From positions 1 through 20,052 of the IMG/VR virus record IMGVR_UViG_3300047559_000236: a stretch of DNA of 20,052 bases; one strand, 5' to 3'. Of this stretch, positions 1-8,505 are shown piece by piece. This DNA comes from a virus. Position 1 is the first letter of the stretch. Each line of letters starts with the position of its first letter. The notes beneath the pieces are model-generated. The model made no database searches. It saw only the letters and a list, made by a program, of their open reading frames with translations, and had not been told where the DNA came from. Position numbers and translations under genes: made by a program.

Positions 1-1
1 C

Positions 2-118
2 ATAGTCATTGGCGGCGAAACCATACCCAATGGCCAGAACAATGAATTTGACATAGACATCGAAGATATTCTGGACTTTTCAGAACGCAATCCTTTTGGT
101 GAGGTAGCCCGTGCTTAA
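2..118 (+). CDS. C-terminal end of a probable neck protein (gp14-like), truncated by the window edge
   Basis: An open frame enters from the left edge and runs for 38 codons to a TAA that overlaps the GTG start of the next gene. The visible tail is acidic (DIDIEDILDFSERNPFGE) and hydrophilic, with no recognisable catalytic motif. In T4-like phages the gene directly upstream of gp15 is gp14, a neck protein of the head-tail connector, and short acidic tails of this type fit. Assignment rests on synteny and a weak resemblance only, because the domain-bearing part lies outside the window. The stop/start overlap suggests translational coupling to gp15. Confidence 0.5.
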   Translation: MVIGGETIPNGQNNEFDIDIEDILDFSERNPFGEVARA

Positions 119-869
119 TCAGACCTTTTATTGGGGTACAACCCGAAAGGCCATCATAGCTTTCGGTAACCTGTTCAATGATATTTTCATTGAGCGTCGT
201 AATGCCGCGGGTTCGGTAATACAGAGACTCAAGGTACCTCTGGCCTATGCTCCTAAACAAAAGATGATCGCCAGAATTGAGGCTCAGCCCAATCTCGAAG
301 ACCAGAGACAGCAGATTGTGCTGCCACGCATGAGTTTTGAGATACTGGGCCTGGACTACGATCCTACCCGAAAGCTCAGTCCCATCAACAGCAACCGAGC
401 CATAAACAGCGACGACGTAACCAGAATACGAGCACAGTACGCTCCAACACCGTATAACATCAACGTCAATCTATACGTTTATTCCAAGAATCAGGATGAC
501 GGTTTACAGATCATAGAACAAATACTGCCATACTTCAATCCAGATTACAATCTAAGTCTCAAGGCCATACCTGAACTAGACATCAAAAACGACCTTCCCG
601 TTATCCTGAACAATGTAACCTTTGACGATGATTATGAGGGTGATTTTGCAGTTCGCAGAAGCATTATTTGGACACTGAGCTTTACCATAAAAATCAACTA
701 TTATGGACCAGTAAACAAAACTGGAATCATTCGCAGGGTCAATGCCAATATATACAAGAACGCAGAACTTACAGCCAATCTGCATAGCTATAGTGCTACT
801 GTGAGTCCTGACTCGGCCGTGCCTACCGATGATTTTGAGTTTTCGGAAACCTTTACTGATTTTGAATGA
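111..869 (+). CDS. 15: Tail sheath stabiliser and completion protein, gp15-like
   Basis: This 252-residue protein matches the T4 gp15 family in size (T4 about 272) and in its N-terminal pattern (FYWGTTRKAIIAFGNLFNDI, then a region with PLAYAPKQK around residues 42-50). gp15 forms the hexameric ring capping the tail tube and sheath, which joins the finished tail to the neck. The start is a GTG that overlaps the end of the upstream frame. The gene ends in an ATGA overlap with the small terminase gene. Its position immediately before gp16 and gp17 is the standard T4 arrangement and strongly supports the call. No signal peptide or membrane segment is visible; it is expected to be a cytoplasmic protein built into the virion. 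Confidence 0.85.
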   Translation: MLNQTFYWGTTRKAIIAFGNLFNDIFIERRNAAGSVIQRLKVPLAYAPKQKMIARIEAQPNLEDQRQQIVLPRMSFEILGLDYDPTRKLSPINSNRAINSDDVTRIRAQYAPTPYNINVNLYVYSKNQDDGLQIIEQILPYFNPDYNLSLKAIPELDIKNDLPVILNNVTFDDDYEGDFAVRRSIIWTLSFTIKINYYGPVNKTGIIRRVNANIYKNAELTANLHSYSATVSPDSAVPTDDFEFSETFTDFE

Positions 870-1303
870 AAAACATTGATCAACTAAATGATCTGTTCAA
901 TACAGATCCTATCCCACCTGCACAAGATCCGCAACCAGAACAGTTGCCTGTGGTATTACCTCAGAGCAAACCAGGGCTAAGCCACGACCAACAAGAAGAT
1001 TTTGATCTGGCACGTGAAACTCTGCGTAGCCTAATCTACAAGGGGCAGAATACCCTGGATGATTTGGTTGAGCTGGCCAAGAATAGCGAACATCCACGCA
1101 ACTATGAAGTTGCTGGACAGATCATGAAAACACTCAGCGACACTGCTAAAGATTTGTTAGAGTTACAGAAAAAAGCTCAGGGTCTGAAACAGCCCGACGA
1201 TGTAGCTCCATCAAACAGCATAGGTACACAGAATAACAACATTGTGTTCACAGGAAGCACTTCTGACCTAATGAAAATGCTGAGGAACGAGAAGGACATC
1301 TAA
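866..1303 (+). CDS. 16: Terminase small subunit, gp16-like
   Basis: A 145-residue protein lies between gp15 and the large terminase, where T4 gp16 (164 residues) sits. The first 50 residues are proline- and glutamine-rich and probably flexible. Residues about 50-110 look helical and would fit the central oligomerisation coiled coil of gp16-type subunits (for example DLARETLRSLIYKGQNTLDD). The C-terminal part is N/Q-rich, then basic. Small terminases bind the genome and regulate the gp17 packaging ATPase and nuclease. The ATG overlaps the gp15 stop (ATGA), and the stop codon is directly followed by the GTG of gp17, so all three are probably co-translated. Confidence 0.85.
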   Translation: MKNIDQLNDLFNTDPIPPAQDPQPEQLPVVLPQSKPGLSHDQQEDFDLARETLRSLIYKGQNTLDDLVELAKNSEHPRNYEVAGQIMKTLSDTAKDLLELQKKAQGLKQPDDVAPSNSIGTQNNNIVFTGSTSDLMKMLRNEKDI

Positions 1304-2992
1304 GTGTCCTCGCAACCCAATAAGCATAGTTATCTGGGCAATTCCAACCTCAAGCAGGTTGGATATAACATTAGTTACACGCCACAGCAGGTCAAGGAGA
1401 TCATGAAGTGTAGTCAGGACTACATCTACTTCATAGAGACCTATTGCCAGATTATTACCCTGGACCACGGCTTACAGCCTTTCAAGTTATATGATTGCCA
1501 GAAAGAAAAAGTTAATCTAATACTGAACAACCGAAAAGTCATACTCATGGAAGGGCGCCAGCAGGGCAAGACCATAACTGCGGCTGCCTGTATTCTCTGG
1601 TATACACTGTTCCATGAAAGCAAAACCGTAGCCATACTGGCCAACAAAAGTTCGGCGGCTCGAGAAGTTCTGTATCGCTATCAGCTCATGTATGAAATGC
1701 TGCCCATATGGATGCAACAGGGGGTCAAGACCTGGAACAAGGGCGATATTGAACTTGAAAATGGTTGCAGAATTTTTACAGCCGCAACCAGCTCAAGCGG
1801 CATTCGTGGTAAATCCGTGAACTGGCTATACATTGACGAAGCTGCCATCATACCCAACAACGTAGCCGAAGATTTCTTCACCTCAGTTTATCCGACCATT
1901 AGTGCTGGTGAAACCACTAAGATCCTGTTGACCAGTACTCCCCTGGGGTATAATCATTTCTGGAAATTCTGGAACGAAGCCGAGCAGGGAACCAATGGCT
2001 TTACGCCACTGTTTATTCCCTACTGGAAAATCCCAGGACGGGATACACGCTGGGCCGAAGAACAAAGAGCTCTGCTGGGCGAACTTCGTTTCAACCAGGA
2101 AGTTTTGTGTACCTTCCTGGGTTCGAGCTCTACACTGATTGCCGCGGATCACCTGGCACGCCAGAGCGCCAAGCGTCCAATGTGGAGCAAAGACGGCCTG
2201 GATCTGTATCTGGAGCCCGAAGAAGGACATCTGTATACCATGGTTGCAGATACCAGTCGAGGTGTGGGAGGAGACTACCATGCCTTTGTTGTCATAGATA
2301 CAACCAGTTTCCCCTATAGGTTAGCTGCCAAGTATCGTGACAATAAAACGCATCCACTGCACTATGCTGACATTATTGTCAAGGTTGCCAAGGACTATAA
2401 CCGATCCATGGTACTAATCGAGCTCAATGATAACGGTCAGCAGGTTGCTGATGCAGTCTGGGCTGATCTGGAATACGAGAACATATTCTGGGTTCAGCGC
2501 AACGTCAAACACGGCGGGCAGTATGCCGGAGGCGGTGGCAACGGAGCAGTTCCTGGTGTTCGTACCACCAAACAGGTCAAGCGTCTGGGCTGCTCTCTGC
2601 TCAAGGGTCTGATTGAGAACAACAAGCTATTACAGCACGACTCAGATATCATCAGTGAACTCAGTACCTTTGTGGAACGCAAGAACAGCTATGAAGCCGA
2701 CGAAGGTTACCACGATGACATGGTCATGTGTCTGGTTCTGTTCAGCTGGCTCAGCAATGAGCCCTACTTCAAGGAAATGAACAATACCAATCTTCGGGTT
2801 GAGATGTTCAAGAAACAGGCCGAAGCCATGGAAGCCGAGCTTACTCCCTTTGGATTCATTGACACAGGGCTCGAGGGAACGCCAGACACTGCCAAACCTC
2901 AGTTTCAGGTCGAGGCTGGTGACGTCTGGTTTAGTGGAACGCCCAACGAAGAAATTGGTAAACTCAAGAAAACCTGGTTGGAAAATCAATAA
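1304..2992 (+). CDS. 17: Terminase large subunit, gp17-like packaging ATPase and nuclease
   Basis: This 562-residue protein is the DNA packaging motor. The N-terminal ATPase has a Walker A variant GRQQGKT at about 84-90 (T4 has SRQLGKT), a Walker B WLYIDEAA with D178 and catalytic E179, and a coupling motif LLTSTP at about 208-213. The C-terminal RNase H-fold nuclease shows acidic residues in VADTSRG (D316), LIELNDNG (E373) and YHDDMVM (D471/D472), in the order known for T4 gp17. It translocates DNA into the prohead through the gp20 portal and cuts headful lengths. The start is a GTG placed immediately after the gp16 stop. No in-frame ATG lies near that position, so GTG is the best choice. 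Confidence 0.97.
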   Translation: MSSQPNKHSYLGNSNLKQVGYNISYTPQQVKEIMKCSQDYIYFIETYCQIITLDHGLQPFKLYDCQKEKVNLILNNRKVILMEGRQQGKTITAAACILWYTLFHESKTVAILANKSSAAREVLYRYQLMYEMLPIWMQQGVKTWNKGDIELENGCRIFTAATSSSGIRGKSVNWLYIDEAAIIPNNVAEDFFTSVYPTISAGETTKILLTSTPLGYNHFWKFWNEAEQGTNGFTPLFIPYWKIPGRDTRWAEEQRALLGELRFNQEVLCTFLGSSSTLIAADHLARQSAKRPMWSKDGLDLYLEPEEGHLYTMVADTSRGVGGDYHAFVVIDTTSFPYRLAAKYRDNKTHPLHYADIIVKVAKDYNRSMVLIELNDNGQQVADAVWADLEYENIFWVQRNVKHGGQYAGGGGNGAVPGVRTTKQVKRLGCSLLKGLIENNKLLQHDSDIISELSTFVERKNSYEADEGYHDDMVMCLVLFSWLSNEPYFKEMNNTNLRVEMFKKQAEAMEAELTPFGFIDTGLEGTPDTAKPQFQVEAGDVWFSGTPNEEIGKLKKTWLENQ

Positions 2993-3033
2993 CAGGCTGA
3001 AAACATAGGTCTGAGATTCAAGATTTGGCCAAC

Positions 3034-3041
3034 TATAAATA
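3034..3041 (+). promoter_or_regulatory. T4-type late promoter before gp18
   Basis: There is an exact match to the T4 late -10 consensus TATAAATA. It continues as AAACGGTAA, the same extension as at the promoter before gp22. The site lies in the 93-base gap between gp17 and the sheath gene, about 45 bases before the ATG, and a good ribosome binding site (AAGGAG) lies downstream. It should be recognised by the gp55-type sigma factor encoded later in this window. Confidence 0.85.
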
Positions 3042-3085
3042 AACGGTAATCAAGATTTCGCTATGTCAACTTTAAGGAGAATAAG

Positions 3086-4807
3086 ATGGCATTTCAGCTT
3101 TCACCGGGTGTTCTGGTTACTGAAAGGGACCTAACAGATGTTGTCCCTGCAGTTGCCACTACTGCTGGTGGGTTTGCCGGTCACTATAATTGGGGTCCTG
3201 TTGGGAAGGTCACAACAGTAGACAGTGAGAAGAATCTATCAAAGACTTTCGGTACTCCCGACGCTAACACCTATCTAGACTTTTTCACTGCTGCTAACTT
3301 TCTAAGCTACGGCAACAACCTTCAGATCGTACGTTCTGCGAATGCCAGTCACCTAAATGCTGTTGCTTGCTTGAATGCTGGCACCAGTGCAGGAACAGGT
3401 ACTTTGGTCAAGAACGCCGACGATTATGACGCAAACAGTTCTTTCTTTGGCGGTACCGTAGTTTCTAGCTCTGGCCTATTTGCGGCCAAGTATCCTGGAA
3501 CCTGGGGTAACAGCCTAAAAATCAGCATGGCTGACGGCAATACCTGGTCAAGCTGGACATACAAGGCTAACTTCGATTCTGCCCCTGGCACAAGCGCATG
3601 GGTATCAGATCGCAGCGGCTCAAACGACGAAATGCACATCATTGTTATTGACGAAGATGGCCGTTTCAGTGGCGTGGCTGGCACAGTTCTGGAAAAATTT
3701 GAATTTGTTAGCAAAGCCAACGACGCACGTAAGAGCGACGGTAGCTCAGCATACTACAAGGATGTATTGGCCAACCAGAGTGGTTATGTCTGGGCCATAG
3801 ATCATCCTGCTACTGCTAACCTAAGTGCCAACTCTAACTGGGGTGTCACAGGTTCTGGCACAACTTTTGCTAATTTGCTGGCCGAAGTAACAGGTAGCTT
3901 CAGCGGCGGCGCATTGGGCACACCAACCGCAGGCGAACACCAGACTGCATTTAGTGAGTTCGTTCAGGACGCTCTGTATGACGTAAGTCTCATGCCTCTG
4001 GGCGCGCATGCCAGTGCAACCATTACTCACGTTGTAAACAATATCTGTGAAGTTCGCAAAGACTGCGTGGCTTTCTTTAGTCCAGAGCTTTCAGATGTTC
4101 AAAATCAGGCAAGCACTTCTGCTGCCACCACTAATGTCACAGGTTTCCGTAGTACTGTAAACCTAAACAGCAGCTATGCTGTCATGGACAGTGGTTGGAA
4201 ATATCAGTATGACCGCTACAACGACGTATATCGTTGGGTACCACTAAACGGCGACGTTGCTGGTCTTTGCGCTCGTACAGACTTTGTTGCTGATCCTTGG
4301 TTCAGCCCAGCTGGTTACAGCCGCGGCCAGATCAAGAACGTTGTCAAGCTGGCATTCAGCCCAGCACAGACTGACCGCGATAACCTATACAAGGCTGGCG
4401 TAAACCCAGTTGTAGCGTTCCCAGGTCAGGGCACTGTACTATTTGGCGACAAGACTCAGCTAACCAAGCCAAGTGCATTTGATAGAATCAATGTTCGTAG
4501 ATTGTTCATTGTGCTAGAAAAAGCCATTGCAACCGCAGCCAAGTATCAGCTGTTCGAATTCAATGATGCCTTTACCCGTGCACAGTTCCGCAATCTTGTA
4601 GAACCATTCCTGCGCGATGTTCAGGGCCGTAGAGGTATCACAGACTTCAAAGTGGTTTGCGACGAAACCAATAACACTGGCGAAGTCATTGACCGCAACG
4701 AATTTGTAGCTGACATCTTTATCAAGCCAGCTCGCTCAATCAACTTCATTACACTGAACTTCATTGCTACCCGCACTGGGATCAGCTTTGAAGAGGTTGG
4801 AGCATAA
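3086..4807 (+). CDS. 18: Contractile tail sheath protein, gp18-like
   Basis: A 573-residue sheath subunit, shorter than T4 gp18 (659), with the family hallmarks. The N-terminus reads SPGVLVTERDLTDVVPAV and a GPVGK segment follows near residue 40. The C-terminal sheath domain includes NVRRLFIVLEKAIATAAK, then FNDAFTRAQFRN and a final segment with the RNEFVADIFIKPARSINFI core. Six-fold rings of this protein wrap the tube and contract on infection. AAGGAG lies 7 bases before the ATG, and a late promoter lies upstream. The middle part (about 90-330) is more variable, as expected for the surface-exposed inserted domains. The tube gene follows 10 bases later, so the pair is probably co-expressed in bulk. 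Confidence 0.96.
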   Translation: MAFQLSPGVLVTERDLTDVVPAVATTAGGFAGHYNWGPVGKVTTVDSEKNLSKTFGTPDANTYLDFFTAANFLSYGNNLQIVRSANASHLNAVACLNAGTSAGTGTLVKNADDYDANSSFFGGTVVSSSGLFAAKYPGTWGNSLKISMADGNTWSSWTYKANFDSAPGTSAWVSDRSGSNDEMHIIVIDEDGRFSGVAGTVLEKFEFVSKANDARKSDGSSAYYKDVLANQSGYVWAIDHPATANLSANSNWGVTGSGTTFANLLAEVTGSFSGGALGTPTAGEHQTAFSEFVQDALYDVSLMPLGAHASATITHVVNNICEVRKDCVAFFSPELSDVQNQASTSAATTNVTGFRSTVNLNSSYAVMDSGWKYQYDRYNDVYRWVPLNGDVAGLCARTDFVADPWFSPAGYSRGQIKNVVKLAFSPAQTDRDNLYKAGVNPVVAFPGQGTVLFGDKTQLTKPSAFDRINVRRLFIVLEKAIATAAKYQLFEFNDAFTRAQFRNLVEPFLRDVQGRRGITDFKVVCDETNNTGEVIDRNEFVADIFIKPARSINFITLNFIATRTGISFEEVGA

Positions 4808-4817
4808 GGAGATATAG

Positions 4818-5396
4818 ATGACAACCGCATTTAACGTAGATAGATTCAAAGCAGCACTGACAAACGGTGGGGTTCGTCCCAACCAGTTTGCGGTGTTCTT
4901 GAGCTTCCCAACCTATGTACCTGCAGCCGGGCTAGCAGTATCCCGTGCTCCATTCCTGGTAACCACTGCTGAGTTGCCAGGACAGGACATTGGTCAGACC
5001 ACTGTATTTTACCGTGGTCGTGAAGTCAAGTTTGCTGGCGATCGTGTGTTCGCTCCCTGGACAGTTAGTGTGCTGAATGATTCAGATTTCAGCATTCGCA
5101 CTGCCATGGAACAGTGGATGAACGGCATGGAAGATCTGGTAAATAAGACAGGCCGTCTGAATCCAAGCGACTACCAGCGTGACCTCGAAGTATTTCAGCT
5201 AGATCGTAACGGCCGAGTACTAAAGGGTTACAAGCTTCGCAGCGCATTCCCAACCAACATCAGTCCTATTGGTGTTGATTTCCAGGCGAATGATCAGATC
5301 AGCCAGTTTACATGTACCTGGGCATACCAGACATTTACTGTAACCAATGCTGGCTCACAACAGATTCTTGATATCGCTAGTGTATTCTCACGATAA
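4818..5396 (+). CDS. 19: Tail tube protein, gp19-like
   Basis: A 192-residue protein of the T4 gp19 tail tube family (T4 163 residues). The central region carries the typical segments TTAELPGQDIGQ, FAGDRVFAPWTVSVLNDSDF and the helix with TAMEQWMNGMEDLVN. The C-terminal strands GVDFQANDQISQFTCTWAYQ follow. Stacked hexamers of this protein form the inner tube through which DNA leaves the capsid. The start is preceded by TAAGGAG and lies 10 bases after the sheath stop. It runs straight on from gp18 and is followed by the portal gene, as in T4. A second, divergent tube-fold protein is encoded at 11078-11647. Confidence 0.95.
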   Translation: MTTAFNVDRFKAALTNGGVRPNQFAVFLSFPTYVPAAGLAVSRAPFLVTTAELPGQDIGQTTVFYRGREVKFAGDRVFAPWTVSVLNDSDFSIRTAMEQWMNGMEDLVNKTGRLNPSDYQRDLEVFQLDRNGRVLKGYKLRSAFPTNISPIGVDFQANDQISQFTCTWAYQTFTVTNAGSQQILDIASVFSR

Positions 5397-5433
5397 AATA
5401 AATCTGTACCTAAACATTATGGAGAAAATATAA

Positions 5434-7023
5434 GTGGCGATCAATTTGTTTGGTTTTACCATAGGTAGACAGAAAGACGAATCTGAGGGCACAAAGTCGC
5501 AAGGCTTTGTGGCTCCTCAGTCCGACGATGGAGCCTCGGTCGTTCAGGCCGGTGGCTACTTCGGCACCTTTGTAGACCTAGACGCAACTGCTAAATCTGA
5601 GTCAGAGCTTATAACACGTTATCGTGAAGCCTCAATGTACGCAGATTGTAGCAATGCCATTGATGAAATCGTATCCGAGGCCATAGCTGCCGTAGATGAC
5701 GAAAACCCTGTAGACATCAATCTAGACGAACTTGATCTAGATGAAACAATCAAGAAAACCATACGGGAAGAATTCAAGAACGTCATGCGTTTACTTGAAT
5801 TCAATACCAAAGGTTTTGAAACATTCAGACGCTGGTACATAGACGGACGTCTATACTTCCAGAAAGTCGTAGACACCAAGAATCTCAGACGTGGTATTGT
5901 CGAGCTCAGACAGATCGACCCACGTAAAATACGAAAAGTTCGTAATGTCACCAAGGAAAAATTATCCACTGGTGTCGAAGTGATCAACAAGGTCGAAGAA
6001 TTTTTTATCTATAATGAAAAGGGTGTGAACACCAACACAGGTGTAAACATTGGTTCTTCGGCCAACAGTACACAATCTGGTCTGAAAATTTCCGTGGATA
6101 GCATTACCTATGTTCCCAGCGGCTTGCTAGACCTGGAACGTAATGTTGTGCTTAGCTATCTACACAAGGCACTGAAACCAGTAAACCAGCTCAAGATGAT
6201 GGAAGACGGTTTAGTTATCTACCGTCTGGCTCGTGCTCCTGAGCGACGTGTTTTCTATATTGATGTTGGAACACTGCCCAAGGTCAAGGCCGAGCAGTAC
6301 ATGAAAGACATCATGGCTCGTTACCGTAACAAGATCATCTATGATTCAAGCACTGGCGAGATCAAAGACGATCGCAAAGTCATGAGCATGCTAGAAGATT
6401 TTTGGTTACCGCGTCGTGAAGGCGGCAAGGGCACTGAAATCTCTACATTGCAGGGCGGCGAGAATCTGGGACAGATTGCTGATATCGAGTATTTTCAGAA
6501 GAAGCTCTATCAGTCACTGAATGTTCCCCTTAGTCGCATGGAAGGTCAGACTGGCATGAGCTTTGGCCGTGTTGCCGAAGTTACCCGAGACGAGCTCAAG
6601 TTTGCCAAGTTTGTAGGCAGGATGCGTAAGAAGTTCAATACATTGTTCAATGACATTTTACGCACTCAGCTGATACTCAAGGGCATTGTTACTGACTCTG
6701 ACTGGGATCTAATCGAAGAACAGATCCAGTATCAGTATGCTCAGGATCAGTATTTTCAGGAACTCAAAGAGGCCGAGGTTACCAGAAATCGTATCGATGT
6801 TCTGAATCAGATTCAGCCCTATGTTGGTTTCTATTTCAGTAAGAAATATGTTCAGCGCAATATTCTGCGTCTCAGTGATGAAGATATTGAGGACATGGAA
6901 GAGGAAATTGAAGAAGAAAAGGCTCAGACGCCTGAGCCCGCAGATGATTCGACCCCATTGCCAACAGCCACAGCCGTTCAGGCTACCAGTGCTGAAAATC
7001 GGCCAGCCGAACCGTCACAATAA
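5434..7023 (+). CDS. 20: Portal vertex protein, gp20-like
   Basis: A 529-residue portal protein, nearly the length of T4 gp20 (524). Recognisable family segments include the N-terminal ADCSNAIDEIVSEAI, RQIDPRKIRKVRN, the conserved RAPERRVFYIDVGTLPK, AEQYMKDIMARYRNK and EDFWLPRREGGKGTEI. These are followed by NVPLSRMEGQTGMSFGR. Twelve copies form the ring at one capsid vertex. The ring nucleates prohead assembly, then docks the terminase and later the neck. The C-terminal 40 residues are acidic, then proline/alanine-rich and likely disordered. Translation starts at GTG after GGAG. An A/T-rich stretch upstream (around 5393-5403) is a poor match to the late promoter. Confidence 0.96.
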   Translation: MAINLFGFTIGRQKDESEGTKSQGFVAPQSDDGASVVQAGGYFGTFVDLDATAKSESELITRYREASMYADCSNAIDEIVSEAIAAVDDENPVDINLDELDLDETIKKTIREEFKNVMRLLEFNTKGFETFRRWYIDGRLYFQKVVDTKNLRRGIVELRQIDPRKIRKVRNVTKEKLSTGVEVINKVEEFFIYNEKGVNTNTGVNIGSSANSTQSGLKISVDSITYVPSGLLDLERNVVLSYLHKALKPVNQLKMMEDGLVIYRLARAPERRVFYIDVGTLPKVKAEQYMKDIMARYRNKIIYDSSTGEIKDDRKVMSMLEDFWLPRREGGKGTEISTLQGGENLGQIADIEYFQKKLYQSLNVPLSRMEGQTGMSFGRVAEVTRDELKFAKFVGRMRKKFNTLFNDILRTQLILKGIVTDSDWDLIEEQIQYQYAQDQYFQELKEAEVTRNRIDVLNQIQPYVGFYFSKKYVQRNILRLSDEDIEDMEEEIEEEKAQTPEPADDSTPLPTATAVQATSAENRPAEPSQ

Positions 7024-7026
7024 ATA
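7019..7026 (+). promoter_or_regulatory. Probable late promoter before the gp67-like gene (one mismatch)
   Basis: AATAAATA differs from TATAAATA only at its first base and is followed by AACG, as at the promoters before gp18 and gp22. It overlaps the end of the portal gene. The distance to the next ATG (7048) is about 21 bases, with AGGAG between them. This is the right layout for a late promoter feeding the small head-core genes, but the mismatch lowers certainty. Confidence 0.55.
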
Positions 7027-7047
7027 AACGATGCATAGGAGAATTCC

Positions 7048-7227
7048 ATGGATTACCAAACACATATAAACAACATGATTTTTGATGTCATGAACGACAA
7101 CGGTGCTGATGCACAGGAAAAGTTCCATGATATCATGACTGCCAAGATCGCCGCTGCCATTGACGGCAAGAAAGCCGAAGTTGCACAGAGTTTCTATCGT
7201 TCAGAACAAGAACAAGCCGCCGAGTAA
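7048..7227 (+). CDS. Small prohead core protein (gp67-like position)
   Basis: A 59-residue ORF begins at ATG 7048 after ATAGGAG and ends in TAA. The protein is short, charged and probably helical (HINNMIFDVMNDNGADAQEK, then KIAAAIDGKKAEVAQSFYR). Small proteins ending in a KKAEVAQSFY-like motif are common just after the portal gene in T4-like phages. The T4 counterpart in this slot is gp67 (80 residues), an abundant prohead core component that is cut up by the gp21 protease. The assignment rests on position, size and composition; no catalytic motif is expected. It is coupled in a tight run with the next small gene. Confidence 0.7.
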   Translation: MDYQTHINNMIFDVMNDNGADAQEKFHDIMTAKIAAAIDGKKAEVAQSFYRSEQEQAAE

Positions 7228-7230
7228 AAC

Positions 7231-7452
7231 ATGAAAAAATTCAAACAACTCAGACAAGAAACACTAGAATATGAACTGGGTGGTTTAGACGACCTTTTGG
7301 AAAAGCTAAGTGCTGACGATCCTGCAGGTAAATGGATCCACGATTTCGTTCATAGCGAAAATCCCAAGTTTGCTGATAAAAGCAAAAAGGAACGTATCCG
7401 CATGGCGCTGGGAGCCAAGTATGGCGCCATGCGCAAAGATAAGGCTCAATAA
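7231..7452 (+). CDS. Small basic protein in the gp68 slot, conserved KWIHDFVHS...ALGAKYG motif
   Basis: A 73-residue protein starts 3 bases after the preceding stop. The C-terminal half carries the pattern AGKWIHDFVHSENPKFADKS, then KKERIRMALGAKYGA. I recognise this motif as recurrent in T4-like phage small proteins, sometimes as a fused segment of larger virion-related proteins, but its function is not established to my knowledge. Its position between the gp67-like gene and gp21 matches T4 gene 68 (a prohead core protein), so a core or scaffold-associated role is the best inference. The charge pattern is mixed with a basic C-terminus. No membrane segment is seen. The ribosome binding site is weak, so translation may depend on coupling to the upstream gene. 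Confidence 0.6.
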   Translation: MKKFKQLRQETLEYELGGLDDLLEKLSADDPAGKWIHDFVHSENPKFADKSKKERIRMALGAKYGAMRKDKAQ

Positions 7453-7469
7453 GGGCTAAGGACAAAGAC

Positions 7470-7838
7470 ATGGCAACAATACTAAAAAAGGTAAGACAAC
7501 AGGCCGTAGTCTCTTTTGTAGGCACAGGTACAGACGTCGTTGATCTCTATGATCTGAAATTGGCCAACAGTAAAGTAACTATAGCGCATATCTGGTTCTC
7601 ATTCACCGACGCTGGCAATATTTCAAGAAATGGTTCTGAGGTACTATCAGTTGGTGCCGGTGCCATGGATAACTGGGATTTCCACCAAACAGGCGGATTT
7701 GTCCTAAATCAGAATGCGAACTCCAATGTTGTGATAAACATGGGTTCCAATGTTGGTACAGTAATTATGACACTGCATAAATCTGCAGGTTATACCGAAC
7801 CCGACAACCAATCCGCTAACATAGCGTCTAAGTGGTAA
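7470..7838 (+). CDS. Unidentified 122-residue protein in the head gene cluster, probably beta-rich
   Basis: I do not recognise a named family with confidence. The 122 residues begin with a basic segment (MATILKKVRQQAVVSFVG). Short hydrophobic, beta-prone stretches follow, rich in G, N, S and T: VTIAHIWFSF, the GSEVLSVGAGAMDNWDF stretch, and NVVINMGSNVGTVIMTLHKS. No cysteines, signal peptide or membrane helix are present. Similar small proteins occur in structural clusters of environmental T4-like phages. Lying among prohead genes between the gp68 slot and the protease, it is plausibly a minor head or decoration component. The start has an AAGG-type ribosome binding site. There is no counterpart at this place in T4 itself. 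Confidence 0.75.
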   Translation: MATILKKVRQQAVVSFVGTGTDVVDLYDLKLANSKVTIAHIWFSFTDAGNISRNGSEVLSVGAGAMDNWDFHQTGGFVLNQNANSNVVINMGSNVGTVIMTLHKSAGYTEPDNQSANIASKW

Positions 7839-7842
7839 AGCC

Positions 7843-8490
7843 ATGAAACTAATCAAAGAAGCATTTCAGGACCTGCAATACCTAAACGAGGAAGCCAACG
7901 GTAAGAAGTCGGTTTTCATCGAAGGTATTTTCATGCAGGCAGACAAAAACAATCGCAACGGCCGACGCTATCCCATGTCGGTCATGGAAAAAGAGCTGGA
8001 TCGTTATCAGTCCATGATCAACGAGAAGCGTAGCCTGGGTGAATTGGGCCATCCCGATAATCCCAGCATCAATTTGAATCAGGTTAGCCACCTGATTACA
8101 AATCTAAGATTCGAAGGCAAGGACATCATTGGACGTGCCAAGATCTTGGAAACACCCATGGGTAAGATTGCTCGCAACTTTATCGAAGAGGGAGTGCGCC
8201 TGGGTGTCAGTAGTCGCGGACTGGGAAGTCTAAAAGAAGGGCGCGATGGAATCATGGAAGTCCAGGACGACTTTCATCTAGCAACAGTAGACATTGTTGC
8301 CGATCCAAGTGCTCCCGATGCATTCGTGGCTGGCATCATGGAAGGTGCTGAATGGGTACTCCAGAATGGAGTCTGGACCAGTGTTCAGGTTGAAGCAGCG
8401 CAGAAGCACATGAAAAAAGCTTCGGCAGCGCAACTGGATGAGGCCAAGCTACAGGTCTGGGAATCATTCATGAAAATCCTTTCAAGGTAA
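7843..8490 (+). CDS. 21: Prohead core protease, gp21-like
   Basis: A 215-residue serine protease of the T4 gp21 family (T4 212), which has a herpesvirus-assemblin-like fold. Visible motifs are NRNGRRYP at 37-44, GELGHP with H70 as the likely catalytic histidine, and GVSSRG at 121-126 with the catalytic serine at 123 or 124. A VDIVADPSAPDAF segment follows at about 149-161. The enzyme matures the capsid by cutting core proteins and the gp23 N-terminus after (I/L)-x-E sites, and also destroys itself. Possible self-cleavage sites include ILE at 101-103 and LDE at 198-200. It sits 4 bases after the unidentified gene and directly before scaffold and capsid, the canonical order. Confidence 0.95.
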   Translation: MKLIKEAFQDLQYLNEEANGKKSVFIEGIFMQADKNNRNGRRYPMSVMEKELDRYQSMINEKRSLGELGHPDNPSINLNQVSHLITNLRFEGKDIIGRAKILETPMGKIARNFIEEGVRLGVSSRGLGSLKEGRDGIMEVQDDFHLATVDIVADPSAPDAFVAGIMEGAEWVLQNGVWTSVQVEAAQKHMKKASAAQLDEAKLQVWESFMKILSR

Positions 8491-8497
8491 ACTTTCT

Positions 8498-8505
8498 TAT
8501 AAATA
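8498..8505 (+). promoter_or_regulatory. T4-type late promoter before gp22
   Basis: An exact TATAAATA lies in the 52-base gap between gp21 and gp22. The downstream AACGGTAA is identical to that at the gp18 promoter. AGGAG lies just before the gp22 ATG. Confidence 0.85.

Noticed and set aside
1883-2281. Reverse-strand 132-codon frame opposite the large terminase gene
   Set aside because: It lies entirely within gp17, whose motifs are unambiguous. The product resembles nothing recognisable.
5391-5405. Late promoter before the portal gene (GATAAAATAAATC)
   Set aside because: It matches TATAAATA at only about five of eight positions and overlaps the gp19 stop, so it is not reported as a promoter.
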